Below are positions 8,617 to 17,991 of a stretch of DNA of 64,000 nucleotides, piece after piece. The stretch spans positions 62,001-126,000 of the forward strand of contig JBBQFL010000006.1 in NCBI GenBank assembly GCA_038321965.1, read 5' to 3'. Source of the stretch: UKL13-2 sp038321965. Its GTDB lineage: Bacteria > Pseudomonadota > Gammaproteobacteria > Burkholderiales > Usitatibacteraceae. Each line of letters opens with the position of its first letter. The first letter of the stretch is position 1. Below the pieces are notes generated by a model. The model saw only the letters and a list, made by a program, of their open reading frames with translations, was not told where the DNA came from and did not search any database. Both the position numbers and the translations under genes were made by a program.

Positions 8617-9607
8617 CGATCAAGTCACGCATATCGGTAGGAACCGGCGCTTCGAATGTCACGCTTTCACCGTGCGCTGGATGTTCGAACGATAGTCTTC
8701 TCGCGTGTAAAGCCTGACGCCCAAAACTGCGGAATACTTCGCGGGTAGCCGCATTCACACCTGCGGCGCCAGGACTGTAAACCTGATCACCCTCGATCGG
8801 AAATCCAATCGATTGCATGTGAACACGGATCTGGTGGGTTCGACCGGTTTCGAGCTGACATTCAATCAGGGTGTGAAGCGGGAAGCGCTGTAATACACGA
8901 AAATGCGTGACTGCGAACTTACCGCCCTGCCCTTCTTCGTCACCGATAACCGCCATTTTTGTGCGCTGATGTGGATGGCGTCCGATCGGTTTTTCAACGA
9001 CACCGTCCTGCGGCGCGTGGCCGCGCACCAGGGCCACATAAATGCGCTTGACCGTTCGAGACTGCAATTGCCTCACCAGTGACAATTGCGCCGCTTCTGT
9101 CTTGGCGACTACCATCACGCCACTGGTCTCTTTGTCCAGGCGATGGACGATACCGGCACGTGGCAATTCGGCAACAGCGGGATTACGATACAGCAGGGCA
9201 TTCAGCAAGGTGCCGCTCCAGTTACCGGCTCCCGGATGTACGACCAACCCGGCTTGTTTGTCGATCACCAAACAGGCATCGTCTTCAAAAAGCACCTTGA
9301 GCGGGATGTCTTCCGGCAAGAACGCCAACTCTGCGTCACGCGGCATAAGAGTTGCCTGAATTTCTTCGCCACCGAACAGTTTCGTTTTCGGCAGACCAGG
9401 CTTGGCGTCGATAGTCACATTTCCCGCTTTGGCCAAGGCGGCTAGTCGACTTCGCGAAAACCGAGGCAACATTTGCGCCAAAACCTGGTCCAACCGGCTG
9501 CCCGATAACGAAACCGGCACTTTCAAGGTGACGGTTTCGGCTTTGGCCTCAGGTGGGGATTGGAGGTCGCATGGGCTATAATCCTCCTCTTCAATTTCGA
9601 CTGGCAT
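8597..9607 (-). CDS. rluD: 23S rRNA pseudouridine(1911/1915/1917) synthase
   Basis: Converts three uridines of helix 69 in 23S rRNA to pseudouridine. 336 residues: an acidic N-terminal extension, an S4 RNA-binding domain (about residues 35-95, SGSRLDQVLAQMLPRFSRSRL), then the RluA-type catalytic domain with the Asp in HRLDKETSG. The extent fits RluD rather than RluC by its partnership with bamD and pgeF. The start codon lies only 9 bp from the divergent bamD start, so each gene's promoter must lie inside the other's coding region. No good ribosome site stands at the usual distance, so a slightly different start is possible. Confidence 0.92.
   Translation of the reverse strand: MPVEIEEEDYSPCDLQSPPEAKAETVTLKVPVSLSGSRLDQVLAQMLPRFSRSRLAALAKAGNVTIDAKPGLPKTKLFGGEEIQATLMPRDAELAFLPEDIPLKVLFEDDACLVIDKQAGLVVHPGAGNWSGTLLNALLYRNPAVAELPRAGIVHRLDKETSGVMVVAKTEAAQLSLVRQLQSRTVKRIYVALVRGHAPQDGVVEKPIGRHPHQRTKMAVIGDEEGQGGKFAVTHFRVLQRFPLHTLIECQLETGRTHQIRVHMQSIGFPIEGDQVYSPGAAGVNAATREVFRSFGRQALHARRLSFEHPAHGESVTFEAPVPTDMRDLIDVVATL
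9577..9582 (+). promoter_or_regulatory. Candidate -10 box for bamD inside rluD
   Basis: A perfect TATAAT lies 35 bp ahead of the bamD ATG, inside the rluD coding strand. It would give a transcript start near 9590 and a leader of about 27 bases. No convincing -35 hexamer at 16-18 bp was found, so this is weak. Confidence 0.35.
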
Positions 9608-9616
9608 CCTCAGAGT

Positions 9617-10417
9617 ATGACACGATCTTTTTTGGCTGCGCTCACTCTCGCGCTCGCAAGCACATTACTCGCCGGCTGCGGATTTTTCGGTGACAAGCTG
9701 GACCCGAAGAAGAACTGGACAGTCGAGGAATTCTACAAGAATGCTCGGGAAGAGCTGGACTCAGGCAACTACGGTGGCGCCGTAAAGGCTTACGAGGCGC
9801 TGGAAGCAAAGTACCCTTTTGGCCGCTATGCGCAACAATCGCAGCTTGACATCGCTTACGCCTATTACAAGGATGGCGAAACCGCACAGGCAGTATCGGC
9901 TGCGGATCGCTTCCTGAAACTTCATCCGAATCATATCGCCGCAGACTACGCACTCTACATAAAGGCCTTGGCATACTTCAAGCCGGATCTGGGGGTGTTT
10001 GGCGAATTACTGAATCTTGATCCTGCGGAACGTGATCCGAAGGCATTACGAGAGTCGTTTGAAGTCTTCAAGGAGCTTGTCACTCGATTTCCGGATAGCA
10101 AATATACCGATGATTCACGTAGTCGAATGAGTTTTTTGGTGAATGCGTTGGCCAAACATGATGTTGCCGTCGCAAGGTATTACCTAAGCCGCGGCGCCTA
10201 TCTGGCGGCGGCAAATCGCGCTCAAAACGTATTTCAGCGTTATCCCCAGGCGCCTGCCAACGAAGACGCATTGGTTATTTCAATACAGGCTTATGAGCAG
10301 ATGGGATTGCCAGAACTTGCGAACAGTTCACGCCGCGTTCTGGAGAAAAACTTCCCGAAGAACGATATTGTCGGGAAAGCGCCAAGTACAGGCAAAGCGT
10401 GGTGGAAGCTTTGGTAG
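9617..10417 (+). CDS. bamD: Outer-membrane assembly lipoprotein BamD
   Basis: Essential lipoprotein of the BAM complex that inserts beta-barrel proteins in the outer membrane. 266 residues: a signal peptide with lipobox LAGC (Cys21 lipidated), then five TPR-like helical repeats (for example SGNYGGAVKAYEALEAKYPF and YKDGETAQAVSAADRFLKLHP). Start ATG at 9617 places the lipobox correctly. Divergent from rluD across 9 bp and convergent with ppk across 94 bp. Ordinary length and composition. Confidence 0.94.
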   Translation: MTRSFLAALTLALASTLLAGCGFFGDKLDPKKNWTVEEFYKNAREELDSGNYGGAVKAYEALEAKYPFGRYAQQSQLDIAYAYYKDGETAQAVSAADRFLKLHPNHIAADYALYIKALAYFKPDLGVFGELLNLDPAERDPKALRESFEVFKELVTRFPDSKYTDDSRSRMSFLVNALAKHDVAVARYYLSRGAYLAAANRAQNVFQRYPQAPANEDALVISIQAYEQMGLPELANSSRRVLEKNFPKNDIVGKAPSTGKAWWKLW

Positions 10418-10511
10418 AAAGCTGCGAATCGCCAAGGTCGGACCTGAAGCGGGCCACTGAAAATATCGATTCTGCATGTACGCCGATAATTGATCAGCGC
10501 TGCAATTTGTC

Positions 10512-12707
10512 TTAACTATCCACGGCAAGCAGAGACAGTAGTTGCTCCTGCGCATTTCGCCGCACCGCTTTGGTTCCGCGCGCTGGGTGTTTGCGCGTGT
10601 AGCCGCCGTCAGCGTCCATCTCCCATGCTTGCTGGTTATCAGTCAGATATGGCTTCAGGCCCTCGATGATAACCCGCTGCTTGAGCTTTGCATCCTCAAC
10701 CGGGAAGCATAGTTCGATACGTCGAAAGAAATTGCGATCCATCCAGTCGGCACTGGAAAGCCACACGCGTTCGTCGCCACCATTGCGAAAATAGTAGATC
10801 CGTGAGTGCTCCAGAAACCGGCCAACAATGGAATACACGCGAATGTTTTCAGAAAGCCCCGCAACACCCGGACGCAATGTGCAAACACCACGCACGATCA
10901 GATCGATTTTCACGCCTGCACTTGAGGCGCGATAAAGCGCGTCGATTACTTCCGGCTCAAGCAATGAATTCATCTTGGCGATAATATGGCCACGCAGGCC
11001 GGATTTTCCGCCGTGTTTGCTATTGCCCGCCATTTTTATTTCGTTCTCGATTGCGGCCAGTACACCGGCATGTAGCGAAAAAGGTGCCTGCCAGACTCGC
11101 GTCAATTTGGTTGCTTTGCCGAGGCCTGTCAGCTGTACGAACACGTGGTTTACATCGGCGCAGATTTCTTCGTTGGACGTCATCAAACCAAAATCCGTAT
11201 AAAGCCGCGCGGTGCGGGCATGATAGTTGCCAGTGCCCAAATGAACGTAGCGCCTGAGCACTGGCCGCTGACCCTCTACCTGTTCGCGACGTACAACCAG
11301 CGCCATTTTCGAGTGTGTCTTGTGGCCGACCACGCCATAGACCACATGCGCGCCCACATCCTCGAGCCGGGAGGCCCAGTTGAGGTTCGCCTCTTCATCG
11401 AATCGTGCCATCAGTTCAACGACAACGGTGACCTCCTTGCCGTATTTTGCGGCTTCGATAAGTGTGTCCATGATGACGGAATCGGTACCGGTCCGATAAA
11501 CGGTGAGCTTGATCGCGACAACTTGCGGATCATGGGCCGCCTGTTGAATAAATTCGATAATCGGCGAAAAACTCTGAAAGGGATGATGTAACAAGATGTC
11601 CTGCTTCTTGAGCACCTTGAAGAAATCCTTGCCCTTTGCGACCTTGCCGATCCCCTTGGACAAACCTGGCACGAAGACCGGAAATTTAAGATCAGGCCGC
11701 GATACTTGATCCGGCACATTCATCAAACGCACCAAATTCACCGGTCCATTCACGCGATAAATATCGACTTCATCCAGCTCGAATTGCGTGGCGAGAAACC
11801 GCAATGTTTCCTCGGAACAATTGTCCGCAATCTCAAGCCTTACAGCGTCCCCAAGATGCCGTTGCGGCAATTCGCCCTGTAATGCAAGGCGCAAATTCTT
11901 TACCTCTTCCTCATCGACGAACAGATCCGAATTACGAGTCAGGCGAAACTGGTAACAGCCCAGTACTTCCATACCAGAGAAGAGCTCACCAACATGCTGA
12001 TGAAGAATGGAAGTCAAAAAGATGAAATCGTCCTCGCCCTCGGCGACCTCAGCCGGTAGTTTGATTACGCGCGGCAACATTCTCGGTGCCTGCACAATAG
12101 CGCGTTGCGAATCGCGTCCGAATGCATCTCGACCTGTCAATTCCACCGCGAAGTTCAGGCTCTTGTTGAATACGCGTGGAAAGGGATGTGCCGGATCGAG
12201 ACCGATTGGCGTCAGGACCGGCATCATTTCGCGGAAGAAATAATCCTTCACCCAGGCCTGCTGCTTTGCATTCCATTGCGCGCGCCGCAGGAAACGGATG
12301 CCTTCACCGGCAAGCGTGGGGAAAATGTCATCATTCAGCAGCGCATACTGCTGCGCCACCATCGTGTGCGCCGCTTGCGCAATCAATTTGAAAGTCTCTT
12401 TCGGTGTCTTGCCGTCGGCAGCGCGATTGCCGGCACCGAGCTTAATTTGTTCCTTCAGACCTGCCACTCGAATCTCAAAAAACTCGTCGAGGTTCGACGA
12501 AACAATCGTCAGAAACCTGAGCCGTTCCAACGCTGGAATCTTGCGGTCTTCAGCCTGGGCAAGGACACGTTTGTTAAACGCCAGCAATTGAATCTCGCGA
12601 TTCAGAAATAATTCATGCGGTTTTGGCCGGCGTACGGGTGTCGTCACCATCAGTGCATTTTTTGGTTTGGTCTTTTGCCTGGAATTGTGCTTTGATTTTG
12701 CGGTCAT
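10512..12707 (-). CDS. ppk: Polyphosphate kinase 1
   Basis: Makes inorganic polyphosphate from ATP, reversibly, via a phosphohistidine. 731 residues, slightly longer than E. coli PPK because of a Lys-rich N-terminal extension of about 30 residues. The N-terminal domain begins at about HELFLNREIQ. The autophosphorylated His is in the GHKTHSK segment (His465), and the second conserved His follows in GTGNYHARTARLY. It diverges from ppx over an 81-bp region, so synthesis and breakdown of polyphosphate are encoded back to back. No clear Pho box was found between them. PPK2 is excluded by size and domain plan. Confidence 0.96.
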   Translation of the reverse strand: MTAKSKHNSRQKTKPKNALMVTTPVRRPKPHELFLNREIQLLAFNKRVLAQAEDRKIPALERLRFLTIVSSNLDEFFEIRVAGLKEQIKLGAGNRAADGKTPKETFKLIAQAAHTMVAQQYALLNDDIFPTLAGEGIRFLRRAQWNAKQQAWVKDYFFREMMPVLTPIGLDPAHPFPRVFNKSLNFAVELTGRDAFGRDSQRAIVQAPRMLPRVIKLPAEVAEGEDDFIFLTSILHQHVGELFSGMEVLGCYQFRLTRNSDLFVDEEEVKNLRLALQGELPQRHLGDAVRLEIADNCSEETLRFLATQFELDEVDIYRVNGPVNLVRLMNVPDQVSRPDLKFPVFVPGLSKGIGKVAKGKDFFKVLKKQDILLHHPFQSFSPIIEFIQQAAHDPQVVAIKLTVYRTGTDSVIMDTLIEAAKYGKEVTVVVELMARFDEEANLNWASRLEDVGAHVVYGVVGHKTHSKMALVVRREQVEGQRPVLRRYVHLGTGNYHARTARLYTDFGLMTSNEEICADVNHVFVQLTGLGKATKLTRVWQAPFSLHAGVLAAIENEIKMAGNSKHGGKSGLRGHIIAKMNSLLEPEVIDALYRASSAGVKIDLIVRGVCTLRPGVAGLSENIRVYSIVGRFLEHSRIYYFRNGGDERVWLSSADWMDRNFFRRIELCFPVEDAKLKQRVIIEGLKPYLTDNQQAWEMDADGGYTRKHPARGTKAVRRNAQEQLLSLLAVDS

Positions 12708-12800
12708 AGTATCGACAGCGTATTACGTTTTTGTGACGCGGGCCAGTAGCAACTTACGTGTGACATACTCCACGAAACCAAGAATTGCGTGTACCGCCAT

Positions 12801-14294
12801 ATGCCCCATCACACTCTTGCCGCCGTTGACCTCGGGTCGAACAGCTTCCATCTTCAAATCAGCCGCGTGGTCGACGGTCAGCTTTATCCGCTCGATGCTC
12901 TGAAAGAAACGGTGCGCCTCGGCGCGGGCGTGACTGCTGACAAGTCAATCGAACCTGAAACTGCGGCACGCGCGTTGGCGGCCTTGAGGTTATTCGCTGA
13001 GCGCCTTCGCGGACTGCCGAATGATGCCGTACGCGTCGTTGGCACCAACGCTTTGCGAGTGGCAAAAAATGCCAACGCCTTTGTCAAGGAAGCAGAGGCA
13101 GTCCTTGGCTATCCCATTGAAATTATCGCCGGACGCGAAGAAGCCCGATTAATTTACATAGGTGTCGCGAACAGTCTGCCGCCATCAAATAACCAACGAC
13201 TGGTGGTTGATATTGGCGGCGGCTCGACAGAGTTCATCGTTGGCCATCGCCTGAAGCCTAAATTGGTTGAAAGTCTTTATATGGGCTGCGTCACTTTTTC
13301 TGAGAGGTATTTTCCCGGTGGCGCAATGGATAAGCGCGCCTTCAGGGAAGCGCAAATGGCTTCTCGCAAGGAAATCGAGCAGATCGCCGCGCGCTTTCAC
13401 AAAGAAGGCTGGAAGGAAGCCTACGGCTCTAGCGGTACCGCCAAGGCGCTGGGAATCATTTTTGCTGAAAATGGCGTTGTGACAGAAGGCATAAGCCTCG
13501 AAGGCCTCGAGTGGCTGCGTGACAAGGCCATCAAGGCGGGCGGCTTCAAATCACTCGATTTGCCCGGCGTTAAGGGCGACCGATTGCCGGTACTGCCGGG
13601 TGGACTAGCCATCATGTTGACCATATTCGAGGAACTGCACCTGAGACGAATGACCGTTGCGGACACCGCGTTACGCGATGGCGTCCTGCAGGATTTGCTC
13701 GGGCGTACGCATCACGACGATATTCGCGACGCAACAGTTGAAGCGATGTCAAAGCGCTATCACGTCGATCAGACACAAGCGGCGCGCGTAAAGCAATTGG
13801 CGTTGAGTTTGTTTGAACGTATAGACGAGTCACCGGACGCAGAAATCGCGTTCCAGCGTCGACAAAAGATGGCATGGGCCTGCCGCTTGCACGAAATCGG
13901 TATCGACATCGCACAAGCCGGCTTTCACAAGCACTCTGCATACGTCATCGCCTATGCGGATATGCCTGGCTTCTCAAAGCGCGAGCAAGCGTCTCTGGCG
14001 AAGCTGGTGCTCGCGCAGCGCGGCAAGCTCGCCAAGGTCGCGGCAGACTTGCCCCGCGAATCTACTTTTGCGGCGAAAGTCTTGTGTATACGAATGGCAG
14101 TATTGCTTTCGCGCAGCCGACGAAACGTGGATTTCAAGCGCTTCGGACTAAGCAAAATAAACCAGGATTTTCGCCTATCCGTGGACGCTGCCTGGCTGGA
14201 TACCAACAGCCTGACAGATTACGAGCTACATCAAGAAGCGCAGGAGTGGGCCAGCGTGGGAATGAAACTGGAAATCGTCCCGACTGTCGCTTAA
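12801..14294 (+). CDS. ppx: Exopolyphosphatase / pppGpp phosphohydrolase
   Basis: Releases terminal phosphates from polyphosphate (Ppx/GppA family). 497 residues from ATG 12801; an in-frame GTG at 12789 would add four. The ASKHA-fold phosphate loops are visible: AVDLGSNSFHL at the start, DIGGGSTEF at about residue 138, and a GSSGTAKAL loop further on. The C-terminal HD-like domain contains RLHEIG. Divergent to ppk, the common arrangement in betaproteobacteria. GppA is a family alternative, but the ppk context and the ~500-residue length favour Ppx. Confidence 0.93.
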   Translation: MPHHTLAAVDLGSNSFHLQISRVVDGQLYPLDALKETVRLGAGVTADKSIEPETAARALAALRLFAERLRGLPNDAVRVVGTNALRVAKNANAFVKEAEAVLGYPIEIIAGREEARLIYIGVANSLPPSNNQRLVVDIGGGSTEFIVGHRLKPKLVESLYMGCVTFSERYFPGGAMDKRAFREAQMASRKEIEQIAARFHKEGWKEAYGSSGTAKALGIIFAENGVVTEGISLEGLEWLRDKAIKAGGFKSLDLPGVKGDRLPVLPGGLAIMLTIFEELHLRRMTVADTALRDGVLQDLLGRTHHDDIRDATVEAMSKRYHVDQTQAARVKQLALSLFERIDESPDAEIAFQRRQKMAWACRLHEIGIDIAQAGFHKHSAYVIAYADMPGFSKREQASLAKLVLAQRGKLAKVAADLPRESTFAAKVLCIRMAVLLSRSRRNVDFKRFGLSKINQDFRLSVDAAWLDTNSLTDYELHQEAQEWASVGMKLEIVPTVA

Positions 14295-14296
14295 AG

Positions 14297-14776
14297 CTAC
14301 GCGTCCGCCATATCCGGCGTCATCATCGCCACCAGCACCGCCTGGGTTTCGCCCTTTAGGGGCGAAATACGGAGCCACCAAATCGCCCCTTTTTTCACCA
14401 TGAAATAGCCGTCGACGCCATTGACGAGGCGCGCTGCGGCCATGCCCAGCGTTGGCTGGTGGCCGACCACGATGATGTTCCTCTCACCATGCGGCCAATT
14501 CGCGGCGCGCAAAATTGCATCGGCCGGAGCGTCCGGCGCAATGGAGGCGACCGTATCCACGGGCATGCCGAGTGCGGCAGCGGTTTGCTGCGCACGCACG
14601 GCCGGGCTGGCAATAACACACCAGTCGCTTGCCGGTCGCGATGGCTTGCCTAGCCGGGGAACAATCCAGAGCGCCATACGCGCCGCCTGTCGCTCTCCCC
14701 GCTTTGTAAGAGCGCGGGCGAGATCGCTTGGGGCGAAGTCTTCGGCCTCTGCGTGCCGCCAAAGAATGATATCCAC
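14297..14776 (-). CDS. sixA: Phosphohistidine phosphatase SixA
   Basis: 159-residue histidine phosphatase (RHG superfamily, SixA subfamily), which removes phosphate from phosphohistidine in phosphotransfer proteins; cytoplasmic. The catalytic motif is at the very N-terminus as LWRHAEAED, the second catalytic His lies in VGHQPTLG, and the GERQAARMALW helix is typical. It starts 4 bp after the EamA gene and is probably translated from the same message. It converges on ppx with a 2-bp gap. Confidence 0.9.
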   Translation of the reverse strand: MDIILWRHAEAEDFAPSDLARALTKRGERQAARMALWIVPRLGKPSRPASDWCVIASPAVRAQQTAAALGMPVDTVASIAPDAPADAILRAANWPHGERNIIVVGHQPTLGMAAARLVNGVDGYFMVKKGAIWWLRISPLKGETQAVLVAMMTPDMADA

Positions 14777-14780
14777 CAGC

Positions 14781-15710
14781 CTACTCCGCGCCGGCCGCAG
14801 GCAGCGTCACTGTCGCTTGACGCGTAGTCAGGTAGATGCCGGCAAAAATGAATGCAATACCAAAAACATGGAACCAAAACATGCGTTCTCCCAGAAACAG
14901 CCACGCCAATACTGATCCAAAAACCGGCATCAAATGGACGAACAAACCGGCGACGTTCGCCCCCACCTCCTCCACGCCACGATTCCAGAATATATAGCCG
15001 ACGAACGACGGAAATAGCCCCAGATACACCAACGCCGCCACCACGCCTATTGACCATTGTATGGACTTTCCACTCGCAATTTCCCAGCCATAAACAGGCG
15101 TCATTGCAACTAACCCGATAGAGGCACAGACAGCCAGTAGCGCAAGACCGGGGACGCCATCGGGCCGCCATTTCAGCAGCAACGTGTAGAGCGCCCAAAG
15201 CATCATGGAACCCAGCAAGATCAGGTCTCCACGATTGAACTGCAGGGTGGCGAGGGCCTCAGGATGGCCTTTGGTCAAAATGGTCAGCACACCGGCGAGC
15301 GAAACTGCAACGCCCAATAATTGCTTCGACGACACGCTTTGCCTGAAGAACAACGCACCAAGCAAGATGATGAGAACAGGTATAGCTGAATTGAGCATCA
15401 CGCCGTTGGTCGCGGTCGTGTATTGGAGGCCAACGTATGAAAGCAGGTTGTGGAAACCCGTGCCGATCAAGCCAAGTGCAAGAACAATCTTGCGTTGTTG
15501 CCAAAGTGTAGCTCGGTGTCGCAGGATTTGTGGCAACGCAATTGGGAGCATTGTTACCAGAGCAATAGCCCATCGCCACCATGCAAGCGCCACCGGCGGT
15601 ATTTGGCCATCACTGACGAAAGCACGTCCAATCACCCAATTGCCGGACCAGAACAGCGCCGTCAACGAGAGTAAAACATAAGGAGAAACGCCGGATTTGA
15701 TGCGGAGCAT
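14781..15710 (-). CDS. EamA/DMT-family transporter
   Basis: 309-residue inner-membrane protein with ten predicted spans formed by two EamA repeats (roughly residues 10-145 and 155-295). Members export or exchange small metabolites, often amino acids or their derivatives; the substrate here is unknown. The N-terminal repeat carries the common SGNWVIGRAF region and the second repeat ends GIYLTTRQ. It is followed 4 bp later by sixA, so both form a two-gene unit downstream of the terminator at 15729. Confidence 0.86.
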   Translation of the reverse strand: MLRIKSGVSPYVLLSLTALFWSGNWVIGRAFVSDGQIPPVALAWWRWAIALVTMLPIALPQILRHRATLWQQRKIVLALGLIGTGFHNLLSYVGLQYTTATNGVMLNSAIPVLIILLGALFFRQSVSSKQLLGVAVSLAGVLTILTKGHPEALATLQFNRGDLILLGSMMLWALYTLLLKWRPDGVPGLALLAVCASIGLVAMTPVYGWEIASGKSIQWSIGVVAALVYLGLFPSFVGYIFWNRGVEEVGANVAGLFVHLMPVFGSVLAWLFLGERMFWFHVFGIAFIFAGIYLTTRQATVTLPAAGAE

Positions 15711-15728
15711 TTACGGGAGACCAGACAC

Positions 15729-15757
15729 AAAAAAACCCGCTGGCAGAAGCGGGTTTT
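15729..15757 (-). terminator. Rho-independent terminator for the 45-codon gene
   Basis: Inverted repeat AAAACCCGCT (15732-15741) with AGCGGGTTTT (15748-15757) around a six-base loop. Read on the minus strand it ends in seven T, so it terminates transcripts arriving from 15803. This separates them from the EamA-sixA unit. Confidence 0.88.
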
Positions 15758-15802
15758 AGAGGAACTTCTAAATTTGGGGCAAGGTGATTGAGTTAGCGAA
15801 AC

Positions 15803-15940
15803 CTATAGATACAAAACTGCCGGAAATACCGCCACAGCCAACACGATCAATATCCATTCAACATTCCAGCGTTTCAGATGACCGGTGTAATAGAGAATTA
15901 TGCAGACAATCGCGAATACATAAAATGCGGCCAGTAACAT
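15803..15940 (-). CDS. 45-residue single-gene membrane microprotein
   Basis: Too short for most gene finders. It starts at ATG 15940 with AGGGGAAAC as a strong ribosome site and ends at TAG 15803. The product is almost entirely hydrophobic: residues 1-20 form one span (MLLAAFYVFAIVCIILYYTG), a basic turn HLKRWN follows, and residues 28-45 form a second span ending at the C-terminus. A hairpin terminator sits 46 bp after the stop, and 100 bp of free sequence lie ahead of it. Ribosome site, terminator and hydrophobic pattern together support a real gene. No family recognised. Confidence 0.72.
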   Translation of the reverse strand: MLLAAFYVFAIVCIILYYTGHLKRWNVEWILIVLAVAVFPAVLYL

Positions 15941-16040
15941 TGTGTTTCCCCTGAAGAACTCTCCGAGCGCGCTCTCGCGACACGTATATTATCGATAAGT
16001 TACCACACAATTGCCGGATTTTCACCCAGAGTGTGAATGG

Positions 16041-16379
16041 CTAGACTGCATCCTCGCCCGTCTCACCGGTGCGAATTCTGACCACCTGACTCACATCAGT
16101 CACAAAAATTTTACCGTCACCAATCTTTCCGGTGCGCGCCGCTTTGATGATGACGTCAATGGCCTTGTCCACCATCGAATCCGCCAGAATGACTTCGACT
16201 TTGACCTTTGGCAGGAAGTCGACCGTGTACTCGGCACCCCGATAGAGCTCAGTGTGGCCTTTTTGCCGGCCGAAGCCCTTTACTTCCGTAACCGTCAGAC
16301 CGGTACAGCCGAGTTCCGATAGCGCTTCGCGCACTTCATCGAGTTTGAATGGCTTGATGATCGCTTCTATTTTCTTCAT
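16041..16379 (-). CDS. glnB: Nitrogen regulatory protein P-II
   Basis: Trimeric signal protein that reports 2-oxoglutarate, ATP/ADP and, through uridylylation, glutamine state to GlnE, NtrB and other targets. 112 residues, the standard size. The T-loop carries the modified tyrosine in GAEYTVDFLPK (Tyr51); the B-loop is ARTGKIGDGKIF and the C-loop RIRTGE. It follows nadE after 13 bp in one unit, a frequent betaproteobacterial pairing. No amtB is adjacent, so GlnB is preferred over GlnK, but the name is by convention. Confidence 0.95.
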   Translation of the reverse strand: MKKIEAIIKPFKLDEVREALSELGCTGLTVTEVKGFGRQKGHTELYRGAEYTVDFLPKVKVEVILADSMVDKAIDVIIKAARTGKIGDGKIFVTDVSQVVRIRTGETGEDAV

Positions 16380-16392
16380 TCTTCTATCCTCA

Positions 16393-17991
16393 TCATTTGG
16401 CGACGTACTTCGATGTTATCGGATAGCGCCAGTCTTTGCCAAATCCTCTGCGCGTGATCTTCGCGCCGACCGGACTTTGACGGCGTTTGTATTCGTTGAT
16501 ACGCAAGAGTCTTGTCACGCGCGTCACGTCTGCATCCAGAAATCCCATGCCGACGATCTCGGACGGCGACCTATCCTGTTCCATGAACAATTCGACAATC
16601 TGATCGAGCGTATCGTAAGGCGGCAGTGAGTCCTGATCCTTCTGGTCCGGTCGCAGTTCGGCACTGGGGGGACGCGTGATGACGCGCTCGGGGATAACGC
16701 GTGAAATACTATTGCGATACGCGCAGAGTTTGTAGACAAGCGTCTTCGACACATCTTTCAGGATCGCAAAGCCACCGGCCATATCACCATAAAGCGTCGA
16801 ATAGCCCACCGCCATTTCGCTCTTGTTGCCGGTCGTCACCACCATTGCGCCAAATTTATTCGAGAGCGCCATTAGCAACGTACCGCGCACTCGCGCCTGA
16901 ATATTTTCCTCCGTCGTGTCGGGTTTCGTGCCTTCAAATTCTCCTGCGAGTGAAGTCTTGAAAGCCTCGAACATCGGCGTCACGCCGATTTCGGAATAAC
17001 GGATGCCTTGAATCTGCATCATTTCGCGCGAATCATCGAGGGATATCTGCGCGGTAAATTCGGACGGCATCATTACAGCATGCACCCGCTCTCTTCCCAA
17101 CGCATCCACCGCGATTGCCAGCGTCAATGCCGAATCAACACCGCCAGACAACCCAATCAACACACCCGGGAAACCATTCTTGTTCACGTAATCGCGCAGT
17201 GCCACGACGAGTGCGCGATAAACGCTCGCCTCAACCGACAAAGCAGGGTGCACGGCACCGTGGATGACCCCATCGCTGAATTCCACGAGTCCCAGCGCTT
17301 CTTCGAATTCGCGTTCCTGATATCCAACCGCGCCATCGGCATTGATGCCAAATGACGCGCCATCGAATAGTAGCTCGTCCTGTCCGCCTGTCCAATGCGC
17401 GTAGAGAATCGGCAAGCCACTTTCCTGAACGCGCGCCCGAACCACGTCGTAGCGCGTTTCGAGTTTCTTGAAGTCATAGGGCGATGCATTCGGCACCACG
17501 ATCAGTTGTGCGCCCGCCGCTTTCGCTGCGGCGACTGGCTCGGCGAACCAAACATCTTCGCAAATCAGCACCGCAATCTTGACGCCCTCGTGCTCGAAAA
17601 CAAATGGCTCGTCGCCGGTATCGAAATAGCGCTTCTCGTCAAACACCTGATAGTTCGGCAGCCGCTGCTTGAGATAGGTGCCCATTACGCGTCCCTCTTC
17701 AAGCAATGATGCAGCATTGTAGAGTTTGCCGTTTCTGACTTGCGGGTGGCCGACAATGATTTTGATACCGGTGACTTTCGGCGCCATCTCTGCCAGCGCG
17801 GCGGCACACGCGAGGCGAAAGTCACGCCGGAACAGCAAATCCTCCGGCGGGTAGCCGCACAGCGTCAGTTCGGGCGTGACGAGCAACGTTGCGCCTGCCG
17901 CCTTAGCCCGCTCGGCGTAGTCCAGAATGCGCTCGGCATTGCCGGTGAGATCACCAAGCATGGGATTGAGTTGGGCGATGGCGATCTTCAT
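16393..17991 (-). CDS. nadE: Glutamine-dependent NAD+ synthetase
   Basis: Amidates deamido-NAD to NAD+ using glutamine. 532 residues in two domains. The N-terminal carbon-nitrogen hydrolase (1-~250) has the Glu in TPELTLCGYPP, Lys in YLKQRLPNYQVF and nucleophile Cys in LICEDVWF. The C-terminal ATP-pyrophosphatase domain has the PP-loop GLSGGVDSALT and the later TTGNKSEMAVGY. First gene of nadE-glnB, which may tie NAD supply to nitrogen status. Divergent from the acyltransferase gene at 18090; the gap contains the palindrome TTGATGATCAA (18049-18059), whose meaning is unknown. Confidence 0.97.
   Translation of the reverse strand: MKIAIAQLNPMLGDLTGNAERILDYAERAKAAGATLLVTPELTLCGYPPEDLLFRRDFRLACAAALAEMAPKVTGIKIIVGHPQVRNGKLYNAASLLEEGRVMGTYLKQRLPNYQVFDEKRYFDTGDEPFVFEHEGVKIAVLICEDVWFAEPVAAAKAAGAQLIVVPNASPYDFKKLETRYDVVRARVQESGLPILYAHWTGGQDELLFDGASFGINADGAVGYQEREFEEALGLVEFSDGVIHGAVHPALSVEASVYRALVVALRDYVNKNGFPGVLIGLSGGVDSALTLAIAVDALGRERVHAVMMPSEFTAQISLDDSREMMQIQGIRYSEIGVTPMFEAFKTSLAGEFEGTKPDTTEENIQARVRGTLLMALSNKFGAMVVTTGNKSEMAVGYSTLYGDMAGGFAILKDVSKTLVYKLCAYRNSISRVIPERVITRPPSAELRPDQKDQDSLPPYDTLDQIVELFMEQDRSPSEIVGMGFLDADVTRVTRLLRINEYKRRQSPVGAKITRRGFGKDWRYPITSKYVAK

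Noticed and set aside
12708..12788. Pho box between ppk and ppx
   Set aside because: Two TGTGAC stretches are present but not at the direct-repeat spacing of a Pho box.
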